Shown piece by piece: positions 1 through 5,069 of a DNA stretch of 5,069 nt (its first letter is position 1; each line of letters begins with the position of its first letter). The stretch covers positions 1 to 5,069 of the forward strand of contig UROJ01000119.1 of NCBI GenBank assembly GCA_900549335.1, written 5' to 3'. Under the pieces are notes generated by a model. It was given only the letters and a program-made list of their open reading frames with translations, was not told where the DNA came from and searched no databases. The translations under genes and the position numbers were made by a program. The DNA is from an uncultured Collinsella sp. (GTDB taxonomy: Bacteria; Actinomycetota; Coriobacteriia; Coriobacteriales; Coriobacteriaceae).

Positions 1-9
1 GTATACGAT

Positions 10-14
10 GGGAG
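10..14 (+). promoter_or_regulatory. Shine-Dalgarno supporting a TTG start for disA
   Basis: GGGAG sits 7 bases before the TTG at 22. No ATG or GTG lies in the disA frame between the left edge and that TTG; the ATGs at 8 and 17 are in another frame. The site is therefore the main argument for TTG initiation. Confidence 0.5.
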
Positions 15-21
15 CGATGCC

Positions 22-1089
22 TTGGATAAGAACGAGCTGCAAAAGCGTATGGAACAGGCCATTCGCCTGACGGCACCTGGTCAGCCGATCCGCACCGCCC
101 TCGACATGATCATTGCCGGTCACCTGGGTGCCCTTATCTGCGTCGGCGACACTGAAAACGTGCTCGCTGCCGGTAACGACGGCTTCCCGCTCAACATTTC
201 GTTTACCTCGAACCGCCTGTTCGAGCTTTCCAAGATGGACGGCGCCATCGTTATCGATGGCGACCTCACCCAGATCCTGCGCGCCAACTTCCACCTCAAT
301 CCCGATCCCTCGCTCGCCACGAGTGAGACGGGCATGCGTCACCGTACTGCCGCTCGCATGTCGGTGCTCACCGACGCCATCGTGATCTCGGTCTCGGCTC
401 GTCGCGCCGTCGTTAACGTGTACGTCCACGGCAAGAGTTACGAGATCCAGCCCGTCACCACCATCATGAGCTCGGTCAACCAGCTCGTCGCCACGCTCCA
501 GACTACCCGTCAGTCGCTCGACCGCTCCCTGCTGCGCCTGACGGCCCTCGAGCTCGACGACTACGTCACGCTCGCCGACATTACCGGTATTTTCTCGAGC
601 TTCGAGATCATGCAGCAGGCAAAGACCGAGCTTAAGGATTGCATTGTCAAGCTGGGCAACCAGGGCAAGCTCGTGCAGATGCAGCTCGAGCAGCTCGCGG
701 GCTCCAGCATGGATACCGAATACGACTTGATGATCCGCGACTACGCGAGCGATTCCTCTGAGGCCAACGCCGAGAAGATTCGCGCCGAGCTGAGCCGTAT
801 GACGCCTAAGGACCTGTCCGACCCGCAGCACGTGGCGGCAGTTCTGGGCTATGACGACTTGGACGAGGACTCCGTCATGACGCCGCTGGGCCTGCGCACG
901 CTTTCGCGCGTGTCCGTCGTGCGCGACGGCGTGGCCGAGAAGATCGTCGACGAGTACGGCTCGCTGCAGGAGCTCATGGACGACATCAGCGAGGATCCGG
1001 AGCGCTTGGGCGACTTTGGCGTCAACAACCCTGCCATTCTTGCGGACTCGCTGTACCGCATGAAGGGCACCAAACAGGGGAACGCATAA
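22..1089 (+). CDS. disA: DNA integrity scanning protein DisA, diadenylate cyclase
   Basis: DisA condenses two ATP into cyclic di-AMP, usually as an octamer that scans DNA. The 355-residue product matches the family's usual length. The N-terminal DAC domain (about residues 5-145) shows the two catalytic signatures: DGA at 73-75 and RHR at 106-108 (within GMRHRTA). A helical linker follows (about 150-285), then a C-terminal helix-hairpin-helix region (about 287-348). The first part of that region looks normal (PLGLRTLSRV, then EKIVDEYGSLQEL). The second hairpin reads DFGVNNPAIL where relatives carry a GIGxxRAR-like loop, so DNA binding may be altered. I chose the TTG at 22 because a GGGAG lies 7 bases upstream and the N-terminus then has family length. 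The frame is open to the left edge, so an upstream start outside the window cannot be excluded. Its stop shares one base with the ispD start. Identity is secure; the start is moderately sure. Confidence 0.95.
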   Translation: MDKNELQKRMEQAIRLTAPGQPIRTALDMIIAGHLGALICVGDTENVLAAGNDGFPLNISFTSNRLFELSKMDGAIVIDGDLTQILRANFHLNPDPSLATSETGMRHRTAARMSVLTDAIVISVSARRAVVNVYVHGKSYEIQPVTTIMSSVNQLVATLQTTRQSLDRSLLRLTALELDDYVTLADITGIFSSFEIMQQAKTELKDCIVKLGNQGKLVQMQLEQLAGSSMDTEYDLMIRDYASDSSEANAEKIRAELSRMTPKDLSDPQHVAAVLGYDDLDEDSVMTPLGLRTLSRVSVVRDGVAEKIVDEYGSLQELMDDISEDPERLGDFGVNNPAILADSLYRMKGTKQGNA

Positions 1090-1817
1090 TGGCGCCCGTA
1101 TGCGCCGTGGTCGTTGCCGGCGGCAGCGGCCAGCGCTTTGGAAATCCCGGCGGCAAGCAGCTCGTTAATGTGGCGGGCCGTCCGCTCATGAGCTGGTCCA
1201 TCCGCGCGTTCGATCGTAGCGATAAGGTCGGCCATATCGTCGTGGTTTGCCCTGCCGAGCGCCGTGCCGAGATGCGCCGCCTGGCCATTGACCCGTTTGA
1301 CTATGACACGCCCATCAGCTTTGCCGATGCCGGCGATACCCGTCAGGATTCCACCCGTGCCGGCGTGCATGCGGTTCCGGCGGGTTTCGAATATGTCGCC
1401 ATCCACGACGGCGCTCGTCCGCTCATTACGACCGAGGCCATCGACCACGCTATCGACGTGCTCGTGAGCGACCGTGCCCTCGACGGTGTCGTGTGCGGTC
1501 AGCCCGCGATCGACACGCTCAAGATCGTTGACGGCGATAATATCGTCGAGACGCCGCCGCGTGAACTCTACTGGGCAGCGCAGACGCCGCAGATCTTTAG
1601 CGTCGATGCTATGAAGCGCGCCCACGCTGCAGCCATTGCCGAGGGCTTTATCGGTACCGATGATTCGTCGCTGGTCGAGCGCATGGGTGGGCGCGTCCGC
1701 TGCGTCCAGAGCCCACGCGATAACCTTAAGGTGACGGTGCCCGAGGACCTGCGTCCCGTAACCGCGATTCTGCTTGGCCGCATGGCCGAGGGAGAGGACC
1801 TTCCCCATGTTCAGTAA
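1089..1817 (+). CDS. ispD: 2-C-methyl-D-erythritol 4-phosphate cytidylyltransferase
   Basis: IspD transfers CMP from CTP to methylerythritol 4-phosphate, the third step of the MEP isoprenoid pathway in the cytoplasm. The 242-residue protein has the full set of family signatures: the nucleotide-binding loop AGGSGQRFG (10-18) with R16 and K23, GDTRQDSTR (82-90), HDGARP (106-111), R158 before the TPQIF block (166-170), TDDSSLVE (190-197) and NLKVTVPEDL (212-221) with K214. These positions correspond to the catalytic and substrate-binding residues known in E. coli IspD (R20, K27, R157, K213). The loop before K23 carries an extra PGG. The ATG overlaps the disA stop by one base (TAATG) and has AGGGGA about 8 bases upstream, so translational coupling with disA is likely. 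The 3' end overlaps ispF by 11 bases; the two enzymes are separate proteins, not the IspDF fusion seen in some bacteria. Confidence 0.96.
   Translation: MAPVCAVVVAGGSGQRFGNPGGKQLVNVAGRPLMSWSIRAFDRSDKVGHIVVVCPAERRAEMRRLAIDPFDYDTPISFADAGDTRQDSTRAGVHAVPAGFEYVAIHDGARPLITTEAIDHAIDVLVSDRALDGVVCGQPAIDTLKIVDGDNIVETPPRELYWAAQTPQIFSVDAMKRAHAAAIAEGFIGTDDSSLVERMGGRVRCVQSPRDNLKVTVPEDLRPVTAILLGRMAEGEDLPHVQ
1790..1797 (+). promoter_or_regulatory. Shine-Dalgarno deciding the ispF start
   Basis: GGGAGAGG inside the end of ispD lies 9 bases before the ATG at 1807. It favours that ATG over the in-frame TTG at 1774, which would add 11 residues that IspF proteins do not need. Confidence 0.7.
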
Positions 1818-2301
1818 CCTGCGCATTGGCCATGGCTACGACGTTCACCGTCTGGTGGAGGGGCGTCGATGTATCATCGGCGGTGTCGACATTCCCTACG
1901 AGCGCGGCCTGCTGGGCCACTCGGATGCCGATGTGCTCGCGCACGCCTTGGCCGACGCCATTCTGGGCGCCTGCCGTGGGGGAGACATCGGCAAGCTATT
2001 CCCCGACACCGATCCCGCCTACGAGGGTGCCGATTCGATGGTGCTGCTTGCCCGCGTGATGGACTATGCGCGTGAGCTGGGCTTTGAGTTTGTCGATGCC
2101 GATTGCACCATTGCCTGCCAGCAGCCTAAGATCACCCCGCATCGCGATGCCATGCGCGCCAACCTTGCCCATGCCCTGGGCGTTGACGTCGAAAACGTGG
2201 GCGTCGCCGCCACTACGACCGAAAAGCTCGGTTGGGAAGGCCAGGGCGAGGGAATTGGCGCCTGGGCCGTCTGCCTGCTACAGAAAACCGTTAAGGAGTA
2301 A
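1807..2301 (+). CDS. ispF: 2-C-methyl-D-erythritol 2,4-cyclodiphosphate synthase
   Basis: IspF cyclises CDP-methylerythritol 2-phosphate to methylerythritol 2,4-cyclodiphosphate with release of CMP, two steps after IspD. Starting at the ATG at 1807 gives 164 residues, close to the usual 157-160. The zinc ligands are visible as D12 and H14 in GHGYDVHR (8-15) and H46 in the block GHSDADVLAHAL (37-48). FPDTD, ATTTEKLG and the C-terminal GQGEGIGA are also present; in characterised homologues they form the CDP site and the second metal site. The family works as a homotrimer with active sites between subunits. The longer reading from the TTG at 1774 is unlikely, because its added residues are ispD sequence read in another frame and a good Shine-Dalgarno points to 1807. 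The 11-base overlap with ispD suggests coupled, roughly equal production. cysS follows after 3 bases. Confidence 0.96.
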   Translation: MFSNLRIGHGYDVHRLVEGRRCIIGGVDIPYERGLLGHSDADVLAHALADAILGACRGGDIGKLFPDTDPAYEGADSMVLLARVMDYARELGFEFVDADCTIACQQPKITPHRDAMRANLAHALGVDVENVGVAATTTEKLGWEGQGEGIGAWAVCLLQKTVKE

Positions 2302-2304
2302 CGA

Positions 2305-3771
2305 ATGCGTATCTACAACAGCGCTACCCATAAAAAGGAAGAGTTCCAGCCCATCGAGTCCGGCAAGGTCCGCATGTACGTGTGCGGCCCCACGGTCTAC
2401 GACAACATCCACATCGGCAACGCCCGTACGTTCATCAGCTTTGACGTGATTCGCCGCTGGCTCATCGCGAGCGGTTACGAGGTCACGTTCGCCCAGAACC
2501 TCACCGATGTCGACGACAAGATCATCAAGCGCGCCAACGAGCAGGGCCGTACGGCCGCCGAGGTCGCGACGGAGTTCTCCGACAAGTTCATCGGCGTCAT
2601 GCGCGCCGCCAACGTGCTCGATCCCGATGTGCGCCCCCGCGCCACCAAGGAGATCGGCCCCATGATCGCCATGATCAAGACGCTTATCGAGCAGGGCCAC
2701 GCTTACGCAGCCGATAACGGCGACGTGTACTTTGCCGTGCGCAGCGATCCCAACTATGGTCAGGTCTCGGGCCGCAACATCGACGACCTTATGGTTGGCG
2801 CGCGCATCGAGGAGAACGAGGACAAGAACGACCCGCTCGACTTTGCCCTGTGGAAGGCCGCCAAGCCCGGCGAGCCCAGCTGGCCGAGCCCCTGGGGCGA
2901 GGGCCGTCCCGGTTGGCACACCGAGTGCGCCGCCATGGTGCATCGCTACCTGGGCACTCCGATCGACATCCACGGCGGCGGCTCCGACCTTGCCTTCCCG
3001 CATCACGAGAACGAGTGCGCCCAGGCCACCTGCGCCTGGCACCAGGGCTTCTCCAACACCTGGATGCACACGGGCATGCTGCTGGTAGACGGCGAGAAGA
3101 TGTCCAAGTCGCTCGGCAACTTCTTTACGCTGGCCGAGGTCCTCGAGCAGCACTCCGCTGCCGCCCTGCGCCTGCTGATGCTGCAGACGAGCTATCGCTC
3201 GCCGCTCGACTTTTCTTGGGAGCGCCTGGAGGGTGCCGAGAACTCGCTCACGCGTATCGCCGGTACGGTCGAGAACCTGCGTTGGGCCGCGAACCACGCG
3301 ACGGCCGATGCCGACGAAGCGGCTGCCGAGGCGTTTGCCGCCAAGGCCGCCGAGACCCGCACCACCTTTAAGGAGTGCATGGATGACGACTTTAACACCG
3401 CCGGTGCCATGGGTGCTGTCTTTGGCTTTGTGACCGAGTGCAACCAGTACCTGGAGCAGGCGGGCGATGCTGCCGACAAGGCCGCTGCCCTGGCCGCCGC
3501 CGATACGCTGGTCGAGCTGCTCGATACGTTTGGCGTCGAGCTTCCCGAGCCCAAGGTCGAGCTGCCGCTGGGCCTGCTGGGCGTTGCCGCCGGCCTGGTC
3601 GCCTACACGGGCGACGACGTGGACGAGGCTGCTGCCAAGATTCTCGAGGCCCGCGCCGAGGCCCGTGCCGCCAAGAACTGGGATCTGGCCGACGCCATCC
3701 GCGACCAGCTCAAGGACCTGGGCCTGACGATTGAAGATACCGCCGCCGGCACTCGTATCAAATCTCTCTAA
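2305..3771 (+). CDS. cysS: Cysteinyl-tRNA synthetase
   Basis: CysRS charges tRNA-Cys with cysteine using ATP; it is a class I synthetase. The 488-residue length is typical. The Rossmann catalytic domain carries HIGN at 36-39 (the HIGH motif) and KMSKS at 265-269. The zinc that selects cysteine is expected to be held by C27 (YVCGPT), C208 (WHTECA), H233 and E237 (FPHHENE), all present and aligned to C28, C209, H234 and E238 of the E. coli enzyme. The alanine-rich helical part after about 310 is the DALR-type anticodon-binding domain, and the end (ARAAKNWDLADAIRDQL, then EDTAAGTRI) is the conserved C-terminal module. AAGGAG at 2293-2298 is 6 bases before the ATG. It is the last gene before a strong terminator and probably shares the disA-ispD-ispF message. 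Nothing suggests a defect or the MshC ligase paralogue, since it keeps a complete C-terminal tRNA-binding part. Confidence 0.97.
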   Translation: MRIYNSATHKKEEFQPIESGKVRMYVCGPTVYDNIHIGNARTFISFDVIRRWLIASGYEVTFAQNLTDVDDKIIKRANEQGRTAAEVATEFSDKFIGVMRAANVLDPDVRPRATKEIGPMIAMIKTLIEQGHAYAADNGDVYFAVRSDPNYGQVSGRNIDDLMVGARIEENEDKNDPLDFALWKAAKPGEPSWPSPWGEGRPGWHTECAAMVHRYLGTPIDIHGGGSDLAFPHHENECAQATCAWHQGFSNTWMHTGMLLVDGEKMSKSLGNFFTLAEVLEQHSAAALRLLMLQTSYRSPLDFSWERLEGAENSLTRIAGTVENLRWAANHATADADEAAAEAFAAKAAETRTTFKECMDDDFNTAGAMGAVFGFVTECNQYLEQAGDAADKAAALAAADTLVELLDTFGVELPEPKVELPLGLLGVAAGLVAYTGDDVDEAAAKILEARAEARAAKNWDLADAIRDQLKDLGLTIEDTAAGTRIKSL

Positions 3772-3777
3772 TCCCCG

Positions 3778-3879
3778 CGGGTTTCCCAAGCACCCGACCT
3801 TGCCGTTCAAACCGTCGCTCGCGTACTCAAGTACGCGTCGCTCCTCTTTCACGGCAATCTCGGGCACTTGGAAAACCCG
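3778..3879. repeat. 102-bp nested inverted repeat between cysS and rlmB
   Basis: The outer arms 3778-3806 and 3851-3879 pair at 24 of 29 positions. A perfect inner palindrome (3820-3827 with 3830-3837, a 2-base loop) lies in exactly the same register, centred between 3828 and 3829. Two 13-base segments that largely do not pair (3807-3819, 3838-3850) separate the stems, and each holds a copy of CGTCGCTC at its edge (3813-3820, 3836-3843). Three of the five outer mismatches are C with A, which become G-U pairs if the minus strand is transcribed, giving 27 of 29. It carries no coding signal. It resembles a dispersed palindromic element of the REP or MITE-remnant kind, but copy number cannot be judged from one window. 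As RNA on the + strand it would form a large hairpin just after the cysS stop. Confidence 0.75.
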
Positions 3880-3882
3880 TAC

Positions 3883-3922
3883 CGACCGCCCGAATTAATA
3901 TTCATGGGCGGTCGTTTATTTT
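3883..3922 (+). terminator. Intrinsic terminator after cysS
   Basis: A perfect 9-bp GC-rich stem (CGACCGCCC at 3883-3891 with GGGCGGTCG at 3906-3914) encloses an AT-rich loop that can pair a little further (GAAT with ATTC). It is followed directly by TTTATTTT on the + strand. The arrangement is textbook Rho-independent and ends the disA-ispD-ispF-cysS unit. There is no matching A-tract on the left, so it should not act on minus-strand transcripts. Confidence 0.88.
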
Positions 3923-3944
3923 GTTTCGTTTGATAGTTGTATTT
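3915..3944 (+). promoter_or_regulatory. Possible promoter region for rlmB-yacP
   Basis: If the terminator works, rlmB needs its own start of transcription, and this AT-rich stretch is the only likely place nearby. The best boxes I can find are TTTATT (3915-3920) and TGTATT (3938-3943) with a 17-base spacer, or GATAGT (3932-3937) alone. All are weak matches to the sigma-A consensus, so this is mostly inference from context. Confidence 0.22.
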
Positions 3945-3950
3945 AGGAGG
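3945..3950 (+). promoter_or_regulatory. Consensus Shine-Dalgarno deciding the rlmB start
   Basis: AGGAGG, a perfect anti-16S match, stands 7 bases before the ATG at 3958. It rules against the in-frame TTG at 3937, which lies upstream of the site and would place the ribosome-binding sequence inside the gene. Confidence 0.9.
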
Positions 3951-3957
3951 TCGCTTT

Positions 3958-4872
3958 ATGGCCGACAATCGCAAGCGTGCGCCTCGTGGCGGCAAGCAGG
4001 CTGCTTCTGGCTCGCGTCCGATTCGCCGCAATGATCGCGCTGCCGCTCCCAAGGGCCAGCGCGATCGCACCCAGGCCGCACGTCCGCAGCGCGATCGCAA
4101 CCGCGACGCTGTCCAGGCTCCCAAGGGCGAGTTTATCGAAGGTCGTCGTGCTGCCGCCGAGGCGCTACGCACTGGTTTTCCCATCAAGTGCGCGCTCATT
4201 GCCGAGGGCAGGGAGCGCGATGCCGCCTTGTCGCGCCTGGTCGATGACCTCAACGCCGCGGGCGTCCGCATTAAGTTCGTTCCACGCGCGCAGCTCGATG
4301 CGCTGTCGAGCCATGGCGCTCACCAGGGCATTGCGCTCGAGGTTGGCAACTTCCCCTATGCCGATGTCGCCGACATCCTCGATCGCGCGGGCGACGGCCC
4401 GGCGCTTGTCGTTGTGCTCGACCATGTGACCGACGACGGTAACTTTGGCGCCATCGTGCGCTCTGCCGAGGTTGTGGGCGCAGCGGGCGTCATCATCGCC
4501 AACAAACGAGCCGCCGGCGTAACGGTGGGTAGCTACAAGACTTCTGCCGGCGCCGTTATGCATCTGCCCATCGCGCAGGTCCCCAATATCGCTCGTGCGC
4601 TCGATGACCTCAAAGCCGCCGGTTTTTGGGTGGGCGGTGCCTCTGAGCACGCCGAGGGCAGCTGCTGGGATGCCCCCTTCGAGGGCCGCGTGGCACTCGT
4701 CATGGGTTCCGAGGGCGACGGCATCTCGCGTCTGGTGCTCGAGAAATGCGACTTTTTGACCAAGCTTCCCCAGCGCGGCATGACCGAGAGCCTCAATGTT
4801 GCCCAGGCGACTACGGCCCTCTGCTTTGAGTGGCTGCGCCGCAACGCCGGCGAGCTCATGGGGGAGGAGTAG
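3958..4872 (+). CDS. rlmB: 23S rRNA 2'-O-ribose methyltransferase, TrmH/SpoU family (RlmB-like)
   Basis: This is a SPOUT-class enzyme that uses S-adenosylmethionine to methylate a ribose in RNA; E. coli RlmB modifies G2251 of 23S rRNA. The product has 304 residues. Residues 1-57 form a basic, low-complexity arm rich in R, K, A, Q and P with repeated APKG (30-33, 54-57) and QRDR. The substrate-binding domain (about 58-130, from EFIEGRRAAAEAL) comes next, then the knotted catalytic domain (about 148-300). The three SpoU motifs are present: LDHVTDDGNFGAIVRSAE (154-171, with N162 and R168), VMGSEGDGIS (248-257) and the SLNVAQA block (278-284). Most relatives have SLNVS, so A282 is a small variation. 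The ATG at 3958 is chosen by a perfect Shine-Dalgarno. yacP follows after 3 bases. The family is certain; the exact target nucleotide is inferred, since RlmB, TrmH and TsnR-type enzymes are similar. Confidence 0.9.
   Translation: MADNRKRAPRGGKQAASGSRPIRRNDRAAAPKGQRDRTQAARPQRDRNRDAVQAPKGEFIEGRRAAAEALRTGFPIKCALIAEGRERDAALSRLVDDLNAAGVRIKFVPRAQLDALSSHGAHQGIALEVGNFPYADVADILDRAGDGPALVVVLDHVTDDGNFGAIVRSAEVVGAAGVIIANKRAAGVTVGSYKTSAGAVMHLPIAQVPNIARALDDLKAAGFWVGGASEHAEGSCWDAPFEGRVALVMGSEGDGISRLVLEKCDFLTKLPQRGMTESLNVAQATTALCFEWLRRNAGELMGEE
4057..4099 (+). repeat. Direct repeat pair in the rlmB N-terminal arm
   Basis: CAGCGCGATCGCA occurs at 4057-4069 and 4087-4099, 30 bases apart and in frame, giving QRDR twice. 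A second pair, GCTCCCAAGGGC at 4045-4056 and 4117-4128, gives APKG twice and flanks the first pair. The arm may therefore have grown by short duplications, or it may simply reflect biased amino acid use. Confidence 0.6.
4861..4869 (+). promoter_or_regulatory. Shine-Dalgarno deciding the yacP start
   Basis: GGGGAGGAG forms the last codons of rlmB and lies 6 bases before the ATG at 4876. It supports the long N-terminus of the next gene over a GTG at 5011, which has no purine-rich site in front of it. Confidence 0.75.
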
Positions 4873-4875
4873 CGC

Positions 4876-5069
4876 ATGTCCAAAAAGAACCGTGCCAAGT
4901 CCAAGGCCAAGCGCTTTGGCGAGGGCTCGGCCAAGCCGATTGTTTCGGCCGCGACCTACGGCGTGGGCGGCAATGCGTTTGCGCAGGCCATTGCCGACCC
5001 GGTCTCGACGGTGCACTCCAATAAGCCCGAGCTGTTGGTGGTCGACGGTTACAACGTGATCCACTGCAC
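4876..5069 (+). CDS. NYN-domain ribonuclease, YacP/Rae1-like (partial, cut by the right edge)
   Basis: Only the first 64 codons are in the window. Residues 53-62 read LLVVDGYNVI, the first strand and metal-binding loop of the NYN (PIN-like) nuclease fold, with D57 as the expected acidic ligand and N60 conserved. In Bacillus subtilis the gene after rlmB encodes Rae1 (YacP), which cuts mRNA in the ribosomal A site, so the position agrees with that family. The protein begins with a basic segment (MSKKNRAKSKAKRFGEG) and about 35 further residues before the domain, whereas Rae1 starts almost directly with the DGYN strand. A GTG at 5011 would give the short form but lacks a Shine-Dalgarno. It is probably cotranscribed with rlmB. 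The domain call is good; activity and substrate are inferred, and the rest of the catalytic residues lie outside the window. Confidence 0.8.
   Translation, partial: MSKKNRAKSKAKRFGEGSAKPIVSAATYGVGGNAFAQAIADPVSTVHSNKPELLVVDGYNVIHC

Noticed and set aside
1774..1806. TTG at 1774 as an extended ispF start
   Set aside because: It adds 11 residues not typical of IspF and precedes the Shine-Dalgarno that serves the ATG at 1807.
849..1826. 325-codon open frame on the minus strand opposite the disA end and ispD
   Set aside because: It spans two recognised genes, has no domain signature and is explained by codon bias of the sense strand.
2278..3867. 529-codon open frame on the minus strand opposite cysS
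   Set aside because: It mirrors cysS, whose motifs are complete. Long antisense frames are expected in GC-rich genes with G/C third positions, and the translation is a low-complexity G/V/L/A/D pattern with no family signature.
3778..3879. CRISPR repeat, tRNA or riboswitch in the cysS-rlmB gap
   Set aside because: There is only one unit with no spacer series, no tRNA-like arms or TTCGANNC-type T-loop, and no recognisable riboswitch core or T-box element; the repeat also lies after cysS, not before it.
4061..4098. Two GCGATCGC octamers resembling the cyanobacterial HIP1 repeat
   Set aside because: Both lie in the duplicated QRDR-coding unit of rlmB, and nothing else in the window suggests a cyanobacterium.
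4135..4146. IEGR in RlmB, the recognition sequence of factor Xa, suggesting an engineered fusion
   Set aside because: It aligns with the normal start of the RlmB substrate-binding domain (I-x-G-R, then AxxEAL) and is a coincidence.
3849..4271. 140-codon minus-strand frame covering the intergenic gap and the rlmB arm
   Set aside because: Its arginine/serine-rich translation is the complement of the rlmB basic arm, and it runs through the terminator and one arm of the inverted repeat.
4165..5064. 299-codon open frame on the minus strand opposite rlmB and yacP
   Set aside because: It is a shadow of the SpoU methyltransferase gene and the NYN gene; no ribosome-binding context or recognisable motif.

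Overview
The window is a stretch of ordinary bacterial housekeeping genes, all on the + strand and tightly packed. The order is disA (cyclic di-AMP synthase), ispD and ispF (two steps of the MEP isoprenoid pathway), cysS (cysteinyl-tRNA synthetase), then rlmB (SpoU-family 23S rRNA 2'-O-methyltransferase) and the first 64 codons of a NYN-domain nuclease of the YacP/Rae1 type. High GC with G/C-rich third positions, together with the gene order disA-ispD-ispF-cysS-rlmB-yacP, suggests a high-GC Gram-positive. My best guess is a Coriobacteriia member such as Collinsella or a relative; this rests on synteny and protein style, not on a database search.

Layout: positions 22-3771 form one apparent transcription unit. 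disA and ispD share one base of a stop/start, ispD and ispF overlap by 11 bases, and ispF and cysS are 3 bases apart, so translational coupling is likely. Positions 3772-3957 are the only sizeable gap. It holds a 102-bp nested inverted repeat (3778-3879), then a clear intrinsic terminator (3883-3922), then an AT-rich leader with a perfect Shine-Dalgarno. The second unit, rlmB-yacP, starts at 3958 and runs off the right edge with a 3-base gap between its genes.

How the genes relate: disA makes a second messenger tied to DNA integrity and cell-wall/osmotic homeostasis. ispD and ispF supply isoprenoid precursors. cysS, rlmB and the NYN nuclease belong to translation and ribosome/RNA maintenance. 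Compared with the Bacillus-type cluster (radA-disA-yacL-ispD-ispF-gltX-cysE-cysS-mrnC-rlmB-yacP), this version lacks yacL, gltX, cysE and mrnC. The place where mrnC would sit is the repeat-plus-terminator region.

I see no undescribed multi-gene system, mobile element, CRISPR array or RNA gene. The items most worth a second look are the symmetric 102-bp inverted repeat, the degenerate second helix-hairpin-helix of DisA, and the basic N-terminal extensions on both RlmB and the NYN protein.
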